A DNA stretch of 50,000 nt from Oryzomonas sagensis (GTDB lineage: Bacteria; Desulfobacterota; Desulfuromonadia; Geobacterales; Pseudopelobacteraceae). The position numbers and the translations under genes are program-made. The stretch is from NCBI RefSeq assembly GCF_008802355.1, contig NZ_VZRA01000001.1, positions 1-50,000 of the forward strand, given 5' to 3'. Below, piece by piece: positions 31,813-41,099 of this stretch (position 1 is the stretch's first letter; every line of letters starts with the position of its first letter). The notes below the pieces were generated by a model that saw only the letters and a list, made by a program, of their open reading frames with translations, had not been told where the DNA came from and made no database searches.

Positions 31813-32871
31813 TTGTCCGAAAAACTTTTCGTCAAGGGAAACGAAGCGGTTGCCATGGCTGCCATAGAGGCCGGGTGCCGCTACTACTTCGGTTACCCCA
31901 TCACGCCGCAAAGCGACATCCCCGAATACCTTTCACGCGAACTACCTCCCCTGGGGGGGGAATTCATCCAGGCCGAGAGTGAAATCGGCGCGATCAACAT
32001 GCTGTTGGGGGCGTCGGCCACCGGTGTGCGCGCCATGACCTCCTCATCCGGCCCCGGCATCTCCCTCAAGCAGGAAGGCATCTCCTATATGGCCGGCTCG
32101 GAGTTGCCCGGCGTGATCGTGGATATCATGCGGGCCGGTCCCGGCCTGGGCGGCATCGACGCATCCCAGGCCGACTACTTTCAGGCCACGCGGGGCGGCG
32201 GTCATGGCGGCTACCGTATCATCGTGCTGGCCCCGGCCTCGGTGCAGGAGATGTACGACCTGACCATGCTGGCCTTCGACCTGTCGGACCTCTACCGGAT
32301 ACCGGCCATGGTGTTGGCCGATTCGGTCATCGGCCAGATGAAGGAGTCGCTTACGGCGCATCCCCGTCCCCAGACCGCTTTGCCCGCCAAGGAGTGGGCG
32401 GTGCGCGGCCGGGAAGCGGGAGAACCGCAAAACGTCGTCAAATCCCTCTACCTGGGCGACGGCGAGATGGAAGCGTTCCACTGGAAGATGCATGCCCGCT
32501 ATCAGGAACTGGCTGAAAAGGAAAACCGCTGGGAAGAGGTCCAGACCGAGGACGCGAAGCTGGTGGTGACCGCCTTCGGTTCAACGGCCCGCATTGCCAA
32601 GACCGCTATCGCCATGGCGCGGGAGGCGGGCATGAAGGTCGGCCTGCTGCGGCCGATCACCCTCTTCCCGTTCCCCAGGCAGGCCTATGAGGCCATCTCG
32701 AGGAACTGCAAGAATTTCCTGACCATTGAGCTCAGCACCGGCCAGATGGTGGAGGATGTGCGCCTTTCCGTGGCCCGCGACGCCGAGGTATCATTCTACG
32801 GCCGCCCGCCGGGCGCCGGCTCGCTGCCGACGCCGGAGGAACTTTTCGAACAGATAAAAAAACGGTACTAA
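31813..32871 (+). CDS. korA: 2-oxoacid:ferredoxin oxidoreductase, alpha subunit
   Basis: This 352-residue subunit has the GYPITPQSDIPEYL motif near its N-terminus and a long pyrimidine-binding domain (SSSGPGISLKQEGISYMAG). Its C-terminal transketolase-like domain (LVVTAFGSTARIAKTAI) is the usual KOR/VOR alpha half. The probable start is the TTG at 31813, five bases after GGAGG and 14 bases after korD; no ATG fits. With beta, gamma and delta it interconverts a 2-oxoacid and its acyl-CoA using ferredoxin. 2-Oxoglutarate is most likely, since pyruvate enzymes of this type differ in layout. A repeat insertion separates it from korB. Confidence 0.9.
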   Translation: MSEKLFVKGNEAVAMAAIEAGCRYYFGYPITPQSDIPEYLSRELPPLGGEFIQAESEIGAINMLLGASATGVRAMTSSSGPGISLKQEGISYMAGSELPGVIVDIMRAGPGLGGIDASQADYFQATRGGGHGGYRIIVLAPASVQEMYDLTMLAFDLSDLYRIPAMVLADSVIGQMKESLTAHPRPQTALPAKEWAVRGREAGEPQNVVKSLYLGDGEMEAFHWKMHARYQELAEKENRWEEVQTEDAKLVVTAFGSTARIAKTAIAMAREAGMKVGLLRPITLFPFPRQAYEAISRNCKNFLTIELSTGQMVEDVRLSVARDAEVSFYGRPPGAGSLPTPEELFEQIKKRY

Positions 32872-32888
32872 GAGGTTGTGTAAAAGTT

Positions 32889-33090
32889 CAGGTTGTTCAA
32901 AAATAGTCAGATCGTCGCACCCGATAGACAAGCCCTGAGGAGGCCCTCACCCGGCCTTTGGCCACCCTCTCCCGGAGGGAGAGGGTAACGGTATCCCTTC
33001 TCCCTTGGGGAGAAGGATAGGATGAGGGGCGCTACGCCGCACGAAAGGGCTTTCGAGGACGGCGGCGATATGGCTGTTTTTCAACAACCT
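32889..33090. repeat. Palindromic intergenic repeat, reversed copy with nested insertion
   Basis: The ends match the element at 22933-23055 in the opposite orientation (CAGGTTGTTCAAAAA at left, TTTTTCAACAACCT at right), with shared inner blocks such as GTCAGATCGTCGCACCCG. The centre (about 32924-33028) is replaced by a different hairpin repeat with CCCTCACCC, CTCTCCC/GGGAGAGGG and GGATGAGGG elements, a widely distributed intergenic type. It lies inside the kor operon between korA and korB. Confidence 0.78.
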
Positions 33091-33104
33091 ATAATGAGGA
33101 ATTC

Positions 33105-33848
33105 ATGAAACAGGTATTCACCAGGCCCGAGAGCCTGAAAGATGTCCAGACCCACTTCTGCCCCGGCTGCCACCACGGCTCCATTCATCGTTTGGTGGCC
33201 GAAGCCATGGATGAATTCGATATCAGAAGCAAGACGATCGGGGTCGCGTCCGTGGGCTGTTCGGTCTTTCTGTACGGCTATTTCGATATTGACGTCATCG
33301 AGGCGCCCCACGGCCGGGCGCCTGCTGTCGCCACCGGGGCGAAACGCTCCCGCGACGACCGGATCGTCTTTACCTATCAGGGGGACGGTGACCTGGCCGC
33401 CATCGGCACCTCGGAGATCATCCACGCCGCCAACCGGGGCGAGGATATCACCGTGATCTTCGTCAACAACACCACCTACGGCATGACCGGCGGCCAGATG
33501 GCCCCCACAACCATGGTGGGGCAAAAAACCTCCACCTCTCCCTACGGCCGCAACCAGGCCAAGGACGGCTATCCGATCCGCATGGCCGAACTGCTGGCGC
33601 AATTGGAAGGGGTTGCTTTCTCGGCCCGCGTGGCGGTCAATTCTCCCAAAAACGTCATGCAGGCCAAAAAAATGATCAAGACCGCCTTCCGCTACCAGGT
33701 GGAAGGGAGGGGATTTTCCTTTATCGAGGCCCTGGCCGCCTGTCCTACCAACTGGGGCATGAAGCCGCTGGCAGCCAATGAGCGGGTGGGCAGCGAAATG
33801 ATCCCGTATTTCCCGCTGGGCGTGTATCGCAACACCGCCAACCTTTGA
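33105..33848 (+). CDS. korB: 2-oxoacid:ferredoxin oxidoreductase, beta (TPP-binding) subunit
   Basis: This 247-residue subunit binds thiamine pyrophosphate through [11 protein letters not shown] and [11 protein letters not shown], about 40 residues apart. It holds a proximal iron-sulfur cluster through cysteines in FCPGCHHG and a later [10 protein letters not shown]. It is the catalytic half that pairs with KorA. ATG 33105 has TGAGGAA upstream. It starts 233 bases after korA because of the inserted repeat but lies in the same direction, and korC follows after 16 bases. Confidence 0.92.
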   Translation: MKQVFTRPESLKDVQTHFCPGCHHGSIHRLVAEAMDEFDIRSKTIGVASVGCSVFLYGYFDIDVIEAPHGRAPAVATGAKRSRDDRIVFTYQGDGDLAAIGTSEIIHAANRGEDITVIFVNNTTYGMTGGQMAPTTMVGQKTSTSPYGRNQAKDGYPIRMAELLAQLEGVAFSARVAVNSPKNVMQAKKMIKTAFRYQVEGRGFSFIEALAACPTNWGMKPLAANERVGSEMIPYFPLGVYRNTANL

Positions 33849-33864
33849 TTGATCTGGAGCTATC

Positions 33865-34416
33865 ATGCGTCACGATGTCTTTATAGCCGGCTACGGAGGC
33901 CAGGGGGTGCTGCTTGCCGGCAACCTGCTCTCCTACGCCGCCATCCATGAAAACAAGAATGTCTCGTTCTTTCCCGCCTACGGCGTGGAGAAACGCGGCG
34001 GGGCGGCTATGTGTACCGTGGTCTTTTCCGACGGCGACACCGGATCGCCGGTGGTGGGAAGCCCGTCGGTCGCCATCGTCCTCAACCAGCTATCCTTCGA
34101 CAAGTATGCCGCCAAGGTCAAGCCGGGCGGTATCTGTATCGTCAACTCGACCCTGGTGGAGGCCGACTACAGCCAATTGCCGGGGGTGGAACTCGTGGCG
34201 GTGCCCATGAACGATATCGCCCTTGAACTGGGAGATATGCGCATGGTCAACATGGTGGCCTGCGGGGCCTACGCCGCAAAGAGCGGTTCCCTGGCCCTCG
34301 AATCCCTGGAAGACGCATTGAAAAAGGCTTTGCCCGAGCGCAATCACCGCCTGATCCCGGCCAATATCAAGGCGATCCGGGCTGGGGCTGCGGCGGCAAT
34401 GCAAAGAAACACTTGA
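33865..34416 (+). CDS. korC: 2-oxoacid:ferredoxin oxidoreductase, gamma subunit
   Basis: This 183-residue subunit has the gamma-type opening FIAGYGGQGVLLAGNLLSYAA and the conserved PAYGVEKRGGAAMCTVVFSD. It is the domain that binds CoA and stabilises the enzyme. It begins 16 bases after korB and is the last gene of the kor operon. A tRNA-Gln gene begins 42 bases after its stop, and a possible tRNA promoter overlaps that stop. Confidence 0.92.
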   Translation: MRHDVFIAGYGGQGVLLAGNLLSYAAIHENKNVSFFPAYGVEKRGGAAMCTVVFSDGDTGSPVVGSPSVAIVLNQLSFDKYAAKVKPGGICIVNSTLVEADYSQLPGVELVAVPMNDIALELGDMRMVNMVACGAYAAKSGSLALESLEDALKKALPERNHRLIPANIKAIRAGAAAAMQRNT

Positions 34417-34442
34417 CGCGCCCCCCTCCTATTTGCTAAAAG
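34413..34442 (+). promoter_or_regulatory. Candidate promoter of tRNA-Gln
   Basis: TTGACG (34413-34418), an 18-base spacer and TAAAAG (34437-34442) end 16 bases before the tRNA and overlap the korC stop codon. Confidence 0.45.
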
Positions 34443-34458
34443 AAGAATTCCAAATTAT

Positions 34459-34533
34459 TGGGGTGTCGCCAAGCGGTAAGGCATTGGACTCTGACTCCAA
34501 CATTCCGAGGTTCGAATCCTCGCACCCCAGCCA
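34459..34533 (+). tRNA. tRNA-Gln (anticodon CTG)
   Basis: A 75-base cloverleaf has acceptor stem TGGGGTG/CACCCCA, anticodon stem TTGGA/TCCAA with loop CTCTGAC (anticodon CTG), T arm GGTTCGAATCC and encoded CCA. Confidence 0.95.
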
Positions 34534-34541
34534 AAAAACAC

Positions 34542-34577
34542 AAGGGTTTGCAGATATTCTGCAAACCCTTTTTTTGT
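34542..34577 (+). terminator. Rho-independent terminator after tRNA-Gln
   Basis: AAGGGTTTGCAGA and TCTGCAAACCCTT arms are followed by a run of T residues, nine bases after the tRNA. Confidence 0.92.
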
Positions 34578-34695
34578 GCCAAAATTCGAGGCTGTTCGGG
34601 GACAGCCAGATGCCTGCCATACACGCCTCCTCGTTCAAGGATCGCGTAATAACGGTTCCAACCGGTAACGGAATGGTTTGGTGCGGGGCCTTGGG

Positions 34696-36765
34696 TCAGT
34701 TCATGGCGACAACGGCAGCCCCGTCCGCCAGCGACAGCGGATCTATGGGCAGCAGGATATGGAACGTGGTTCCTGGGCACGTGCTTTGATCGTAGCCTTG
34801 GGATTCCACCCAGATGGAGCCGCCATGCATTTCGGCAACGCCCTTTGCGATGGAGAGCCCAAGGCCGGCCCCCCGTGATTTGAAGGCGACCTTGCCGGAG
34901 CTGTGCTCTTCGATATTGCCCACCTCGTAAAACTTGTCAAAGATGCGCATCTGGTCATCCAGATCAATGCCGATCCCGGTGTCCGACACGATGATTTCCA
35001 GAAAAGCCTGCTGTTCCTTGTCGGTATTCAACGAAAAAACGCCGTCGAATCCGGCGACCTGGGGATCCCGCCGTAAGTATCTGAGGGAGGTCTTGACGGA
35101 TATGTGCCCGCCATCGGGCGTAAACTTGATGGCATTGCCCAGGATATTGGACAAGAGTTGGAGAAGCCGTGTCCTGTCGCCGTGGATCATGGGCAGCGAA
35201 TTATCCAGCGCGACGCCGATCTCCTGTTTGCGCAAGGCGAAGAAAAAGCGCAATTCCCGTATGGTTTCTTCCACAAGGCCGTTCACATCGACCTGTTCAA
35301 GATGAAGGTCAAGCTGTTTCTGGTCGATTTTCGATACGTCGATCATATCCTTGATGACCGTATCGAGACGTGCGGCGGCGTTGGAGATATTCTGGACCAT
35401 CTCGCGGGCGGCGACGGGCAGCTGATCCTTCAGGTCGGATTGCAGCAAATCCGCATACCCCATGACAACGGTCAACGGGGTTTTCAGCTCGTGGGAAGCG
35501 AGCCCCAGGAACGAATCCTTCATCCGGTTCAGCCGCGCCAGGCCGGCAGCGCTCTTTTCCAGGTTGGTGATGATTTCCCGTTCCTTCGTGACATCCCGTA
35601 TGATGACCTGCAACAGGCTGTTTTCCCCCATGGCGACGCAACTGGCGCGGATCATCCCCACCAACTGTTCCTGGCGGCTGTTGAAAATGACAACCTCCCT
35701 TGTTACATGGTTCCCTTGGAAGGCATCGGCAATATCCCGCAAAAAGTGCTGGATGTTTTCGAGCTTGAGCAACAAGAGCAGGGCGGTAACATGCTTGCCG
35801 ACAAAATCGGTGGCCGGATAGCCGAGGAACTCCTCGGCCATCTTGTTGGCGATGATAATGGTTTCACTCTGATCGAGAATGATGATCGCATCCCCGGACT
35901 CCTCCAAAAGCTTTTTGTAAACCTTCTCCGACTTTTCGAGCTCCAGGCTGAGCATCTCCAACCGCTGGTATGAATCGTGGAGCTGGGAGTGTGTCGCCGA
36001 CAGCTCCTTGTAATTGTCCCGCAACGCCGTATCGCGGGTTTCGAGCGCGGCCGCCATTGCATTGATCTTGACACTCAGTTCATTCAGCTCATAGACGGGC
36101 AACTCCTGCATGGGAGTGGCGAAATCACCGCGGGAAATCCGGGTAACGCCCTCGAGCAGACTGGAAATGGGCTCCATGATGCTGCGTTTGAGGAAATAGA
36201 CGACAAGGGCAAAGGAGGCGATGAAAAACGCAAAAAAGACGATGATGGACCTGAGGACAATGGCATGCACCTTCTGGTCGATGACCTGCTGCGGGAAACC
36301 GATATGGATGGAGGCCGCCGTTTCGCCGTCAAAGGTTCTGACGGGAGTCTGGGTATCGTAGTAGCTGCCCTTGGGGCCTTCTATGGTGGTGCCGTTCAGC
36401 GCGCCCTTGTCCCCTTCCCCGCTCCCGGAGCGCGAGAAATCCAACTGGGCAAAGGAACTGTCGCTGACGAACAGTACGGCACCGTCTTTCCCTTTTATGG
36501 CGCAATAGGCCATTTCAGGGTCGGACTGAACGATCTCCCGGCATTTATCCGCCAACCCGGCCACATCGCGAATATTGATCCCCAAGGCAAGCACCTTCTC
36601 GATGTTTGCCTTAAAGGCCGCAGCAAGACCTTGGGAACGCAACTCCATTTCCTGGATGTAGTCCCTGCGAAACACGGCAATATCCATTCCGGTGTTGGCA
36701 AGGGTGGTCATCGAAAGGATGACGAAGGAAAACAGAATTATGCGTTTCTCAAGTGATTGCTTCAT
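34696..36765 (-). CDS. Membrane sensor histidine kinase (periplasmic sensor, HAMP, PAS)
   Basis: This 689-residue kinase has an N-terminal membrane helix (residues 9-27), a periplasmic sensory domain (about 28-170) and a second membrane helix (about 172-192). A HAMP linker (MEPISSLLEGVTRISRGDFATPM), a coiled coil and a PAS domain (LLEESGDAIIILDQSETIIIANKMAEEFLGY) follow. The HisKA domain has the phospho-His in GLASHELKTPLTVVMGYADLL. The HATPase motifs are LLSNILGNAIKFT, VSDTGIGID and GAGLGLSIAKGVAE. No response regulator gene is adjacent, so it is an orphan. Its divergent neighbour is gap; a palindrome lies between them at 36825-36840. Confidence 0.88.
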   Translation of the reverse strand: MKQSLEKRIILFSFVILSMTTLANTGMDIAVFRRDYIQEMELRSQGLAAAFKANIEKVLALGINIRDVAGLADKCREIVQSDPEMAYCAIKGKDGAVLFVSDSSFAQLDFSRSGSGEGDKGALNGTTIEGPKGSYYDTQTPVRTFDGETAASIHIGFPQQVIDQKVHAIVLRSIIVFFAFFIASFALVVYFLKRSIMEPISSLLEGVTRISRGDFATPMQELPVYELNELSVKINAMAAALETRDTALRDNYKELSATHSQLHDSYQRLEMLSLELEKSEKVYKKLLEESGDAIIILDQSETIIIANKMAEEFLGYPATDFVGKHVTALLLLLKLENIQHFLRDIADAFQGNHVTREVVIFNSRQEQLVGMIRASCVAMGENSLLQVIIRDVTKEREIITNLEKSAAGLARLNRMKDSFLGLASHELKTPLTVVMGYADLLQSDLKDQLPVAAREMVQNISNAAARLDTVIKDMIDVSKIDQKQLDLHLEQVDVNGLVEETIRELRFFFALRKQEIGVALDNSLPMIHGDRTRLLQLLSNILGNAIKFTPDGGHISVKTSLRYLRRDPQVAGFDGVFSLNTDKEQQAFLEIIVSDTGIGIDLDDQMRIFDKFYEVGNIEEHSSGKVAFKSRGAGLGLSIAKGVAEMHGGSIWVESQGYDQSTCPGTTFHILLPIDPLSLADGAAVVAMN

Positions 36766-36824
36766 CGGAGTAAAAGGGCCCTATTTGGTGGTCCGGGTAA
36801 GTTGCTTTGAAATAAAAAAAATTA

Positions 36825-36840
36825 TTATATCATGATATAA
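36825..36840. promoter_or_regulatory. Perfect 16-base palindrome between the orphan kinase and gap
   Basis: TTATATCATGATATAA is fully self-complementary and lies 60 bases upstream of the kinase start. It probably is an operator for the kinase gene. The regulator is unknown. Confidence 0.45.
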
Positions 36841-36904
36841 AAAAAACTGAATCGCTATTTCCGAATTTCCATCATTGCGATCCGCATCATGAGGAAATTA
36901 ATGG

Positions 36905-38013
<1,109 letters not shown>

Positions 38014-38035
38014 CACATTAACGAGGCAGTCACCT

Positions 38036-38065
38036 GGGGGGGAATCCGATTCCCCCTCTTTTTTT
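38036..38065 (+). terminator. Rho-independent terminator between gap and pgk
   Basis: GGGGGAAT-CCG-ATTCCCCC is followed by TCTTTTTTT. It lies 23 bases past the gap stop and 38 bases before pgk, so pgk-tpiA rely on read-through or a separate promoter. Confidence 0.85.
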
Positions 38066-38102
38066 GCCAGCACATCGTTGCGCCATTTTTGAGGAGGACC
38101 AT

Positions 38103-39302
38103 ATGCCGATCCGCTATATCGACCAGATCAAGGATCTGAAGGACAAAAGAATTTTTATCCGGGTCGACTTCAACGTCCCCCAGGACGACAAGGGGAATAT
38201 TACCGAAGACACCCGCATTGCCGGTGCCGTACCGACCATCAAGTATGCCGTGGAACAGGGGGCAAAAGTAGTGCTGGCCTCCCACCTGGGGCGCCCCAAG
38301 GGTGAAAAGAATACGAAGTACACCATGGCTCCGGCCGCCAAACGCCTGTCGGAGCTGCTCGGCAAAAAGGTCAGGCAAGCCCCCGATTGCTTTGGCCCGG
38401 AGGTGAGCGCACTGCTCGACGCCATGAAGCCGGGCGACGTGGTGATGCTTGAAAACGTCCGGTTCTATCCGGGCGAAGAGAAAAACGATGTCGCCTTTGC
38501 CAGGCAACTCACCAATGGTTGCGAAATTTACGTTAATGACGCTTTTGCGGTATCCCATCGCGCCCATGCCTCGGTGGAGGCCATCACCAGATGCATTCCG
38601 ACCATTGCGGCCGGATTCCTGATGCGCAATGAAATGACCTTCTTCGACAAAGCCATGAGTAATCCGGTTCGTCCGCTGGTTGCCATCCTTGGCGGAGCCA
38701 AGGTGTCCGGCAAACTGGAAGTGCTGCAGACACTGGTCAACAAGGTCGACAAGATCGTGATCGGCGGCGGCATGGCCTTCACGTTTCTCAAGGCCATGGG
38801 GTACTCTGTCGGCAAGTCGCTGGTGGAAGACGAACTGATCCCCACCGCCAAAAAGATCATGGACAAGGCGCAAAAGCGCGGCGTTACCTTCTACCTCCCG
38901 GTGGATTGCATCGTGGCCAACGCCTTTGAAGCCACGGCAACCAACTTCATCACCCCCGTGCAGGAGATACCCGAGGGGTGGATGGCCCTCGACATCGGCC
39001 CCGCCTCGGCGGCCCTCTTTGCCGAGACATTACGGGATGCCAAAACCGTTATCTGGAACGGTCCCATGGGGGTATTCGAGATGGACGCCTTTGCCCGGGG
39101 CACCTTTTCAGTGGCCGAGGCGGTGGGCAACTGTTACGCCACCACGATCATCGGCGGCGGTGACACCGATGCGGCCGTTCGCAAGGCCGGAGTTGCCGGG
39201 AAGGTCAGCTACATCTCAACCGGCGGCGGCGCATTCCTGGAGTTGCTGGAAGGCAAAACCCTGCCGGGAGTAAAAGCTCTCGACATCAAGGCCAAAAAAT
39301 AG
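38103..39302 (+). CDS. pgk: Phosphoglycerate kinase
   Basis: This 399-residue enzyme makes ATP from 1,3-bisphosphoglycerate. The N-domain motif is [17 protein letters not shown], with substrate-binding [13 protein letters not shown] and [10 protein letters not shown]. The C-domain nucleotide site has [13 protein letters not shown] and the terminal [16 protein letters not shown] 38103 is chosen because AGGAGGA lies just upstream; 13 upstream residues in the same frame come from the terminator region. tpiA follows after eight bases. Confidence 0.96.
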   Translation: MPIRYIDQIKDLKDKRIFIRVDFNVPQDDKGNITEDTRIAGAVPTIKYAVEQGAKVVLASHLGRPKGEKNTKYTMAPAAKRLSELLGKKVRQAPDCFGPEVSALLDAMKPGDVVMLENVRFYPGEEKNDVAFARQLTNGCEIYVNDAFAVSHRAHASVEAITRCIPTIAAGFLMRNEMTFFDKAMSNPVRPLVAILGGAKVSGKLEVLQTLVNKVDKIVIGGGMAFTFLKAMGYSVGKSLVEDELIPTAKKIMDKAQKRGVTFYLPVDCIVANAFEATATNFITPVQEIPEGWMALDIGPASAALFAETLRDAKTVIWNGPMGVFEMDAFARGTFSVAEAVGNCYATTIIGGGDTDAAVRKAGVAGKVSYISTGGGAFLELLEGKTLPGVKALDIKAKK

Positions 39303-39310
39303 GGGGGACC

Positions 39311-40066
39311 ATGCGCACGCCTGTTATTGCGGGAAACTGGAAACTGTTCAAAACCATCGGCGAGGCGACCGGCATGGTCAATGCCCTCAAACCGCTTGTG
39401 GCCGCGGCCAAAGGGACCGAGATCGTCGTCGCTCCGCCATTCACGGCCCTCAGCCGGGTGGCGGACGCGCTTGCCGGGTCCAACGTCCACCTCGCCGCCC
39501 AGGACTGCTACTGGGAGGAGGAAGGTGCCTTCACCGGCGAGGTGGCCCCAAAAATGCTGAGAGACGCCGGTTGCAGCCATGTCATTATTGGACATTCGGA
39601 ACGGCGCCAATACTTTGGCGAGACCGACGCAACCGTCAACAAGAAGGTCAAGGCCGCCATCAATGCGGGCCTGACAGCGATCGTCTGCGTTGGCGAAACC
39701 CTGGCCGAGCGCGAGGCGAACAAGACCTTTGCCGTTATCGAGTCGCAGGTGTTGGGCGGCCTGGAAGGCCTCCCGCCGGAAGCCCTGTCCAGGGTGATCA
39801 TCGCCTATGAGCCGGTCTGGGCCATAGGGACCGGAAAGACCGCCAGCGATGCCCAGGCGCAGGAAGTGCACGCCTTTATCCGCAGCCTCATGGCACGGTG
39901 TTTCGGCCAAGTCAGCGCCGACGGCATGCGCATACTCTACGGCGGCAGCGTTAAACCGGACAACGTCAGGGGGCTGATGGCGCAACCCGATATCGATGGC
40001 GCCCTGGTGGGCGGAGCAAGTCTCAAGGCGGAATCGTTTGCCGCCATAGCCAATTTTGCCGAATAG
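39311..40066 (+). CDS. tpiA: Triose-phosphate isomerase
   Basis: This 251-residue TIM-barrel enzyme interconverts dihydroxyacetone phosphate and glyceraldehyde 3-phosphate. It has the N-terminal substrate Lys in GNWKLF, the catalytic His in [13 protein letters not shown], the catalytic Glu in [14 protein letters not shown] (loop 6) and the phosphate-binding [10 protein letters not shown]. It is tightly linked to pgk, with GGGGGG before the ATG. Confidence 0.96.
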   Translation: MRTPVIAGNWKLFKTIGEATGMVNALKPLVAAAKGTEIVVAPPFTALSRVADALAGSNVHLAAQDCYWEEEGAFTGEVAPKMLRDAGCSHVIIGHSERRQYFGETDATVNKKVKAAINAGLTAIVCVGETLAEREANKTFAVIESQVLGGLEGLPPEALSRVIIAYEPVWAIGTGKTASDAQAQEVHAFIRSLMARCFGQVSADGMRILYGGSVKPDNVRGLMAQPDIDGALVGGASLKAESFAAIANFAE

Positions 40067-40104
40067 GGCCGCAGCCCTGACAAAATCAGCGAACCTGCCA
40101 ACGG

Positions 40105-40262
40105 CCGTTAGGCACAGAGCGCAAAAAATACAGAGAACGTCACGGTATTTTTAATAAAAACATTCGCCGCAACGAAGAAGCGCCAAGCAACTCACTTATG
40201 ATGCAACAGTATGTTTTTGTTACCTTCGTGCCCCTGCGGCTCTGTGGCAAATGCTTTTTCTA
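40105..40262. repeat. Intergenic inverted pair of CACAGAG-type repeat sequence
   Basis: GGCACAGAGCGC ... ACAGAGAACG on the plus strand and, inverted, TTTGCCACAGAGCCGCAGGGGCACGAAGG resemble the degenerate CACAGAGGCACAGAG repeats seen between genes in many environmental bacteria. They face each other across an A/T-rich centre between tpiA and secG. It is non-coding. Confidence 0.45.
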
Positions 40263-40272
40263 GGATAAAGAC

Positions 40273-40302
40273 TTTACAAATTCGAAATTGCTGTGGTATA
40301 AA
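40273..40302 (+). promoter_or_regulatory. secG promoter
   Basis: TTTACA (40273-40278), an 18-base spacer and TATAAA (40297-40302) end 33 bases before the secG ATG. Confidence 0.65.
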
Positions 40303-40335
40303 ATTTTTTCGCATTAAACTTCCAGAGGATACGAG

Positions 40336-40716
40336 ATGATTATTGCCCTTACGTTACTGCACGTTCTGGTCAGCATATTCATGATTGCCGTTGTCTTGCT
40401 GCAATCCGGCAAAGGCGCCGAAATGGGCGCATCATTCGGCAGCGGCGGCAGCCAATCGGTTTTTGGTGCCGGCGGCGGCACCACATTCCTGAGCAAAATC
40501 ACGACGGGTGCTGCCGTTATTTTCATGTTGACCTCACTGACATTGGCCTACATCTCAGGCCAACCATCCTCATCCTCGATCATGTCAGACAAAGGTAAAT
40601 CCGCCACCACCACGAAAATGCCGGTTCAGATGCCGCAGCCTATGGTTCCGGCCCAGCAGGGCAAACCGGCTGGCATGCCGAGCGCACCGGCAGCGCCTCC
40701 TCAGCAGCAAAAATAA
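40336..40716 (+). CDS. secG: Preprotein translocase subunit SecG
   Basis: This 126-residue inner-membrane protein belongs to the SecYEG channel. It has two membrane helices (about residues 3-21 and 55-75) and the SecG signature VLLQSGKGAEMGASFGSGGSQSVFGAGGGTTFLSK between them. The C-terminal 50 residues form an unusual Pro/Gln/Met/Ala-rich tail ending QQQK. ATG 40336 follows AGAGGA. The gap-pgk-tpiA-secG order is widespread in bacteria. Confidence 0.93.
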   Translation: MIIALTLLHVLVSIFMIAVVLLQSGKGAEMGASFGSGGSQSVFGAGGGTTFLSKITTGAAVIFMLTSLTLAYISGQPSSSSIMSDKGKSATTTKMPVQMPQPMVPAQQGKPAGMPSAPAAPPQQQK

Positions 40717-40736
40717 GTTTGTATCTTAGTTTGTAC

Positions 40737-40765
40737 TTGATTACACATCGTGGTTATGCTATTAG
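40737..40765 (+). promoter_or_regulatory. Promoter of tRNA-Leu
   Basis: TTGATT (40737-40742), a 17-base spacer and TATTAG (40760-40765) end 13 bases upstream of the tRNA. Confidence 0.6.
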
Positions 40766-40778
40766 AGTAAATTCAATT

Positions 40779-40865
40779 GCCGGAGTGGTGGAACTGGTAG
40801 ACACACCATCTTGAGGGGGTGGCGGGCAACAGCCCATGCGAGTTCGAGTCTCGCCTTCGGCACCA
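40779..40865 (+). tRNA. tRNA-Leu (anticodon GAG)
   Basis: An 87-base tRNA with the long variable arm of the Leu class (GCGGGCAACAGCCC). Acceptor GCCGGAG/CTTCGGC, anticodon stem CCATC/GGTGG with loop TTGAGGG (anticodon GAG), T arm AGTTCGAGTCT, and encoded CCA. Confidence 0.93.
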
Positions 40866-40901
40866 ACCCACAATTAAGAAAACATCGACATAAGAATAAC
40901 C

Positions 40902-40952
40902 TTGAAACCGTTTTTACTACTACGTCAGTCAGTGAGTAAAAACGGTTTTTCG
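40902..40952 (+). terminator. Rho-independent terminator after tRNA-Leu
   Basis: AAACCGTTTTTACT and AGTAAAAACGGTTT arms enclose a short loop and are followed by TTTCG. The stem is long and perfectly paired. Confidence 0.85.
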
Positions 40953-41099
40953 TATATTTAAAGCGTTATTTGCCCGTACGATGTATTCAGCCATTGCACG
41001 ACAAATAGCCATTGCCATGGTTTTGGATTGCTTTTATCCCCCGCGAAATGGTATAAGTTTATATTTACATAGACAAATATGACTGTGGGGTTTTTAAAA

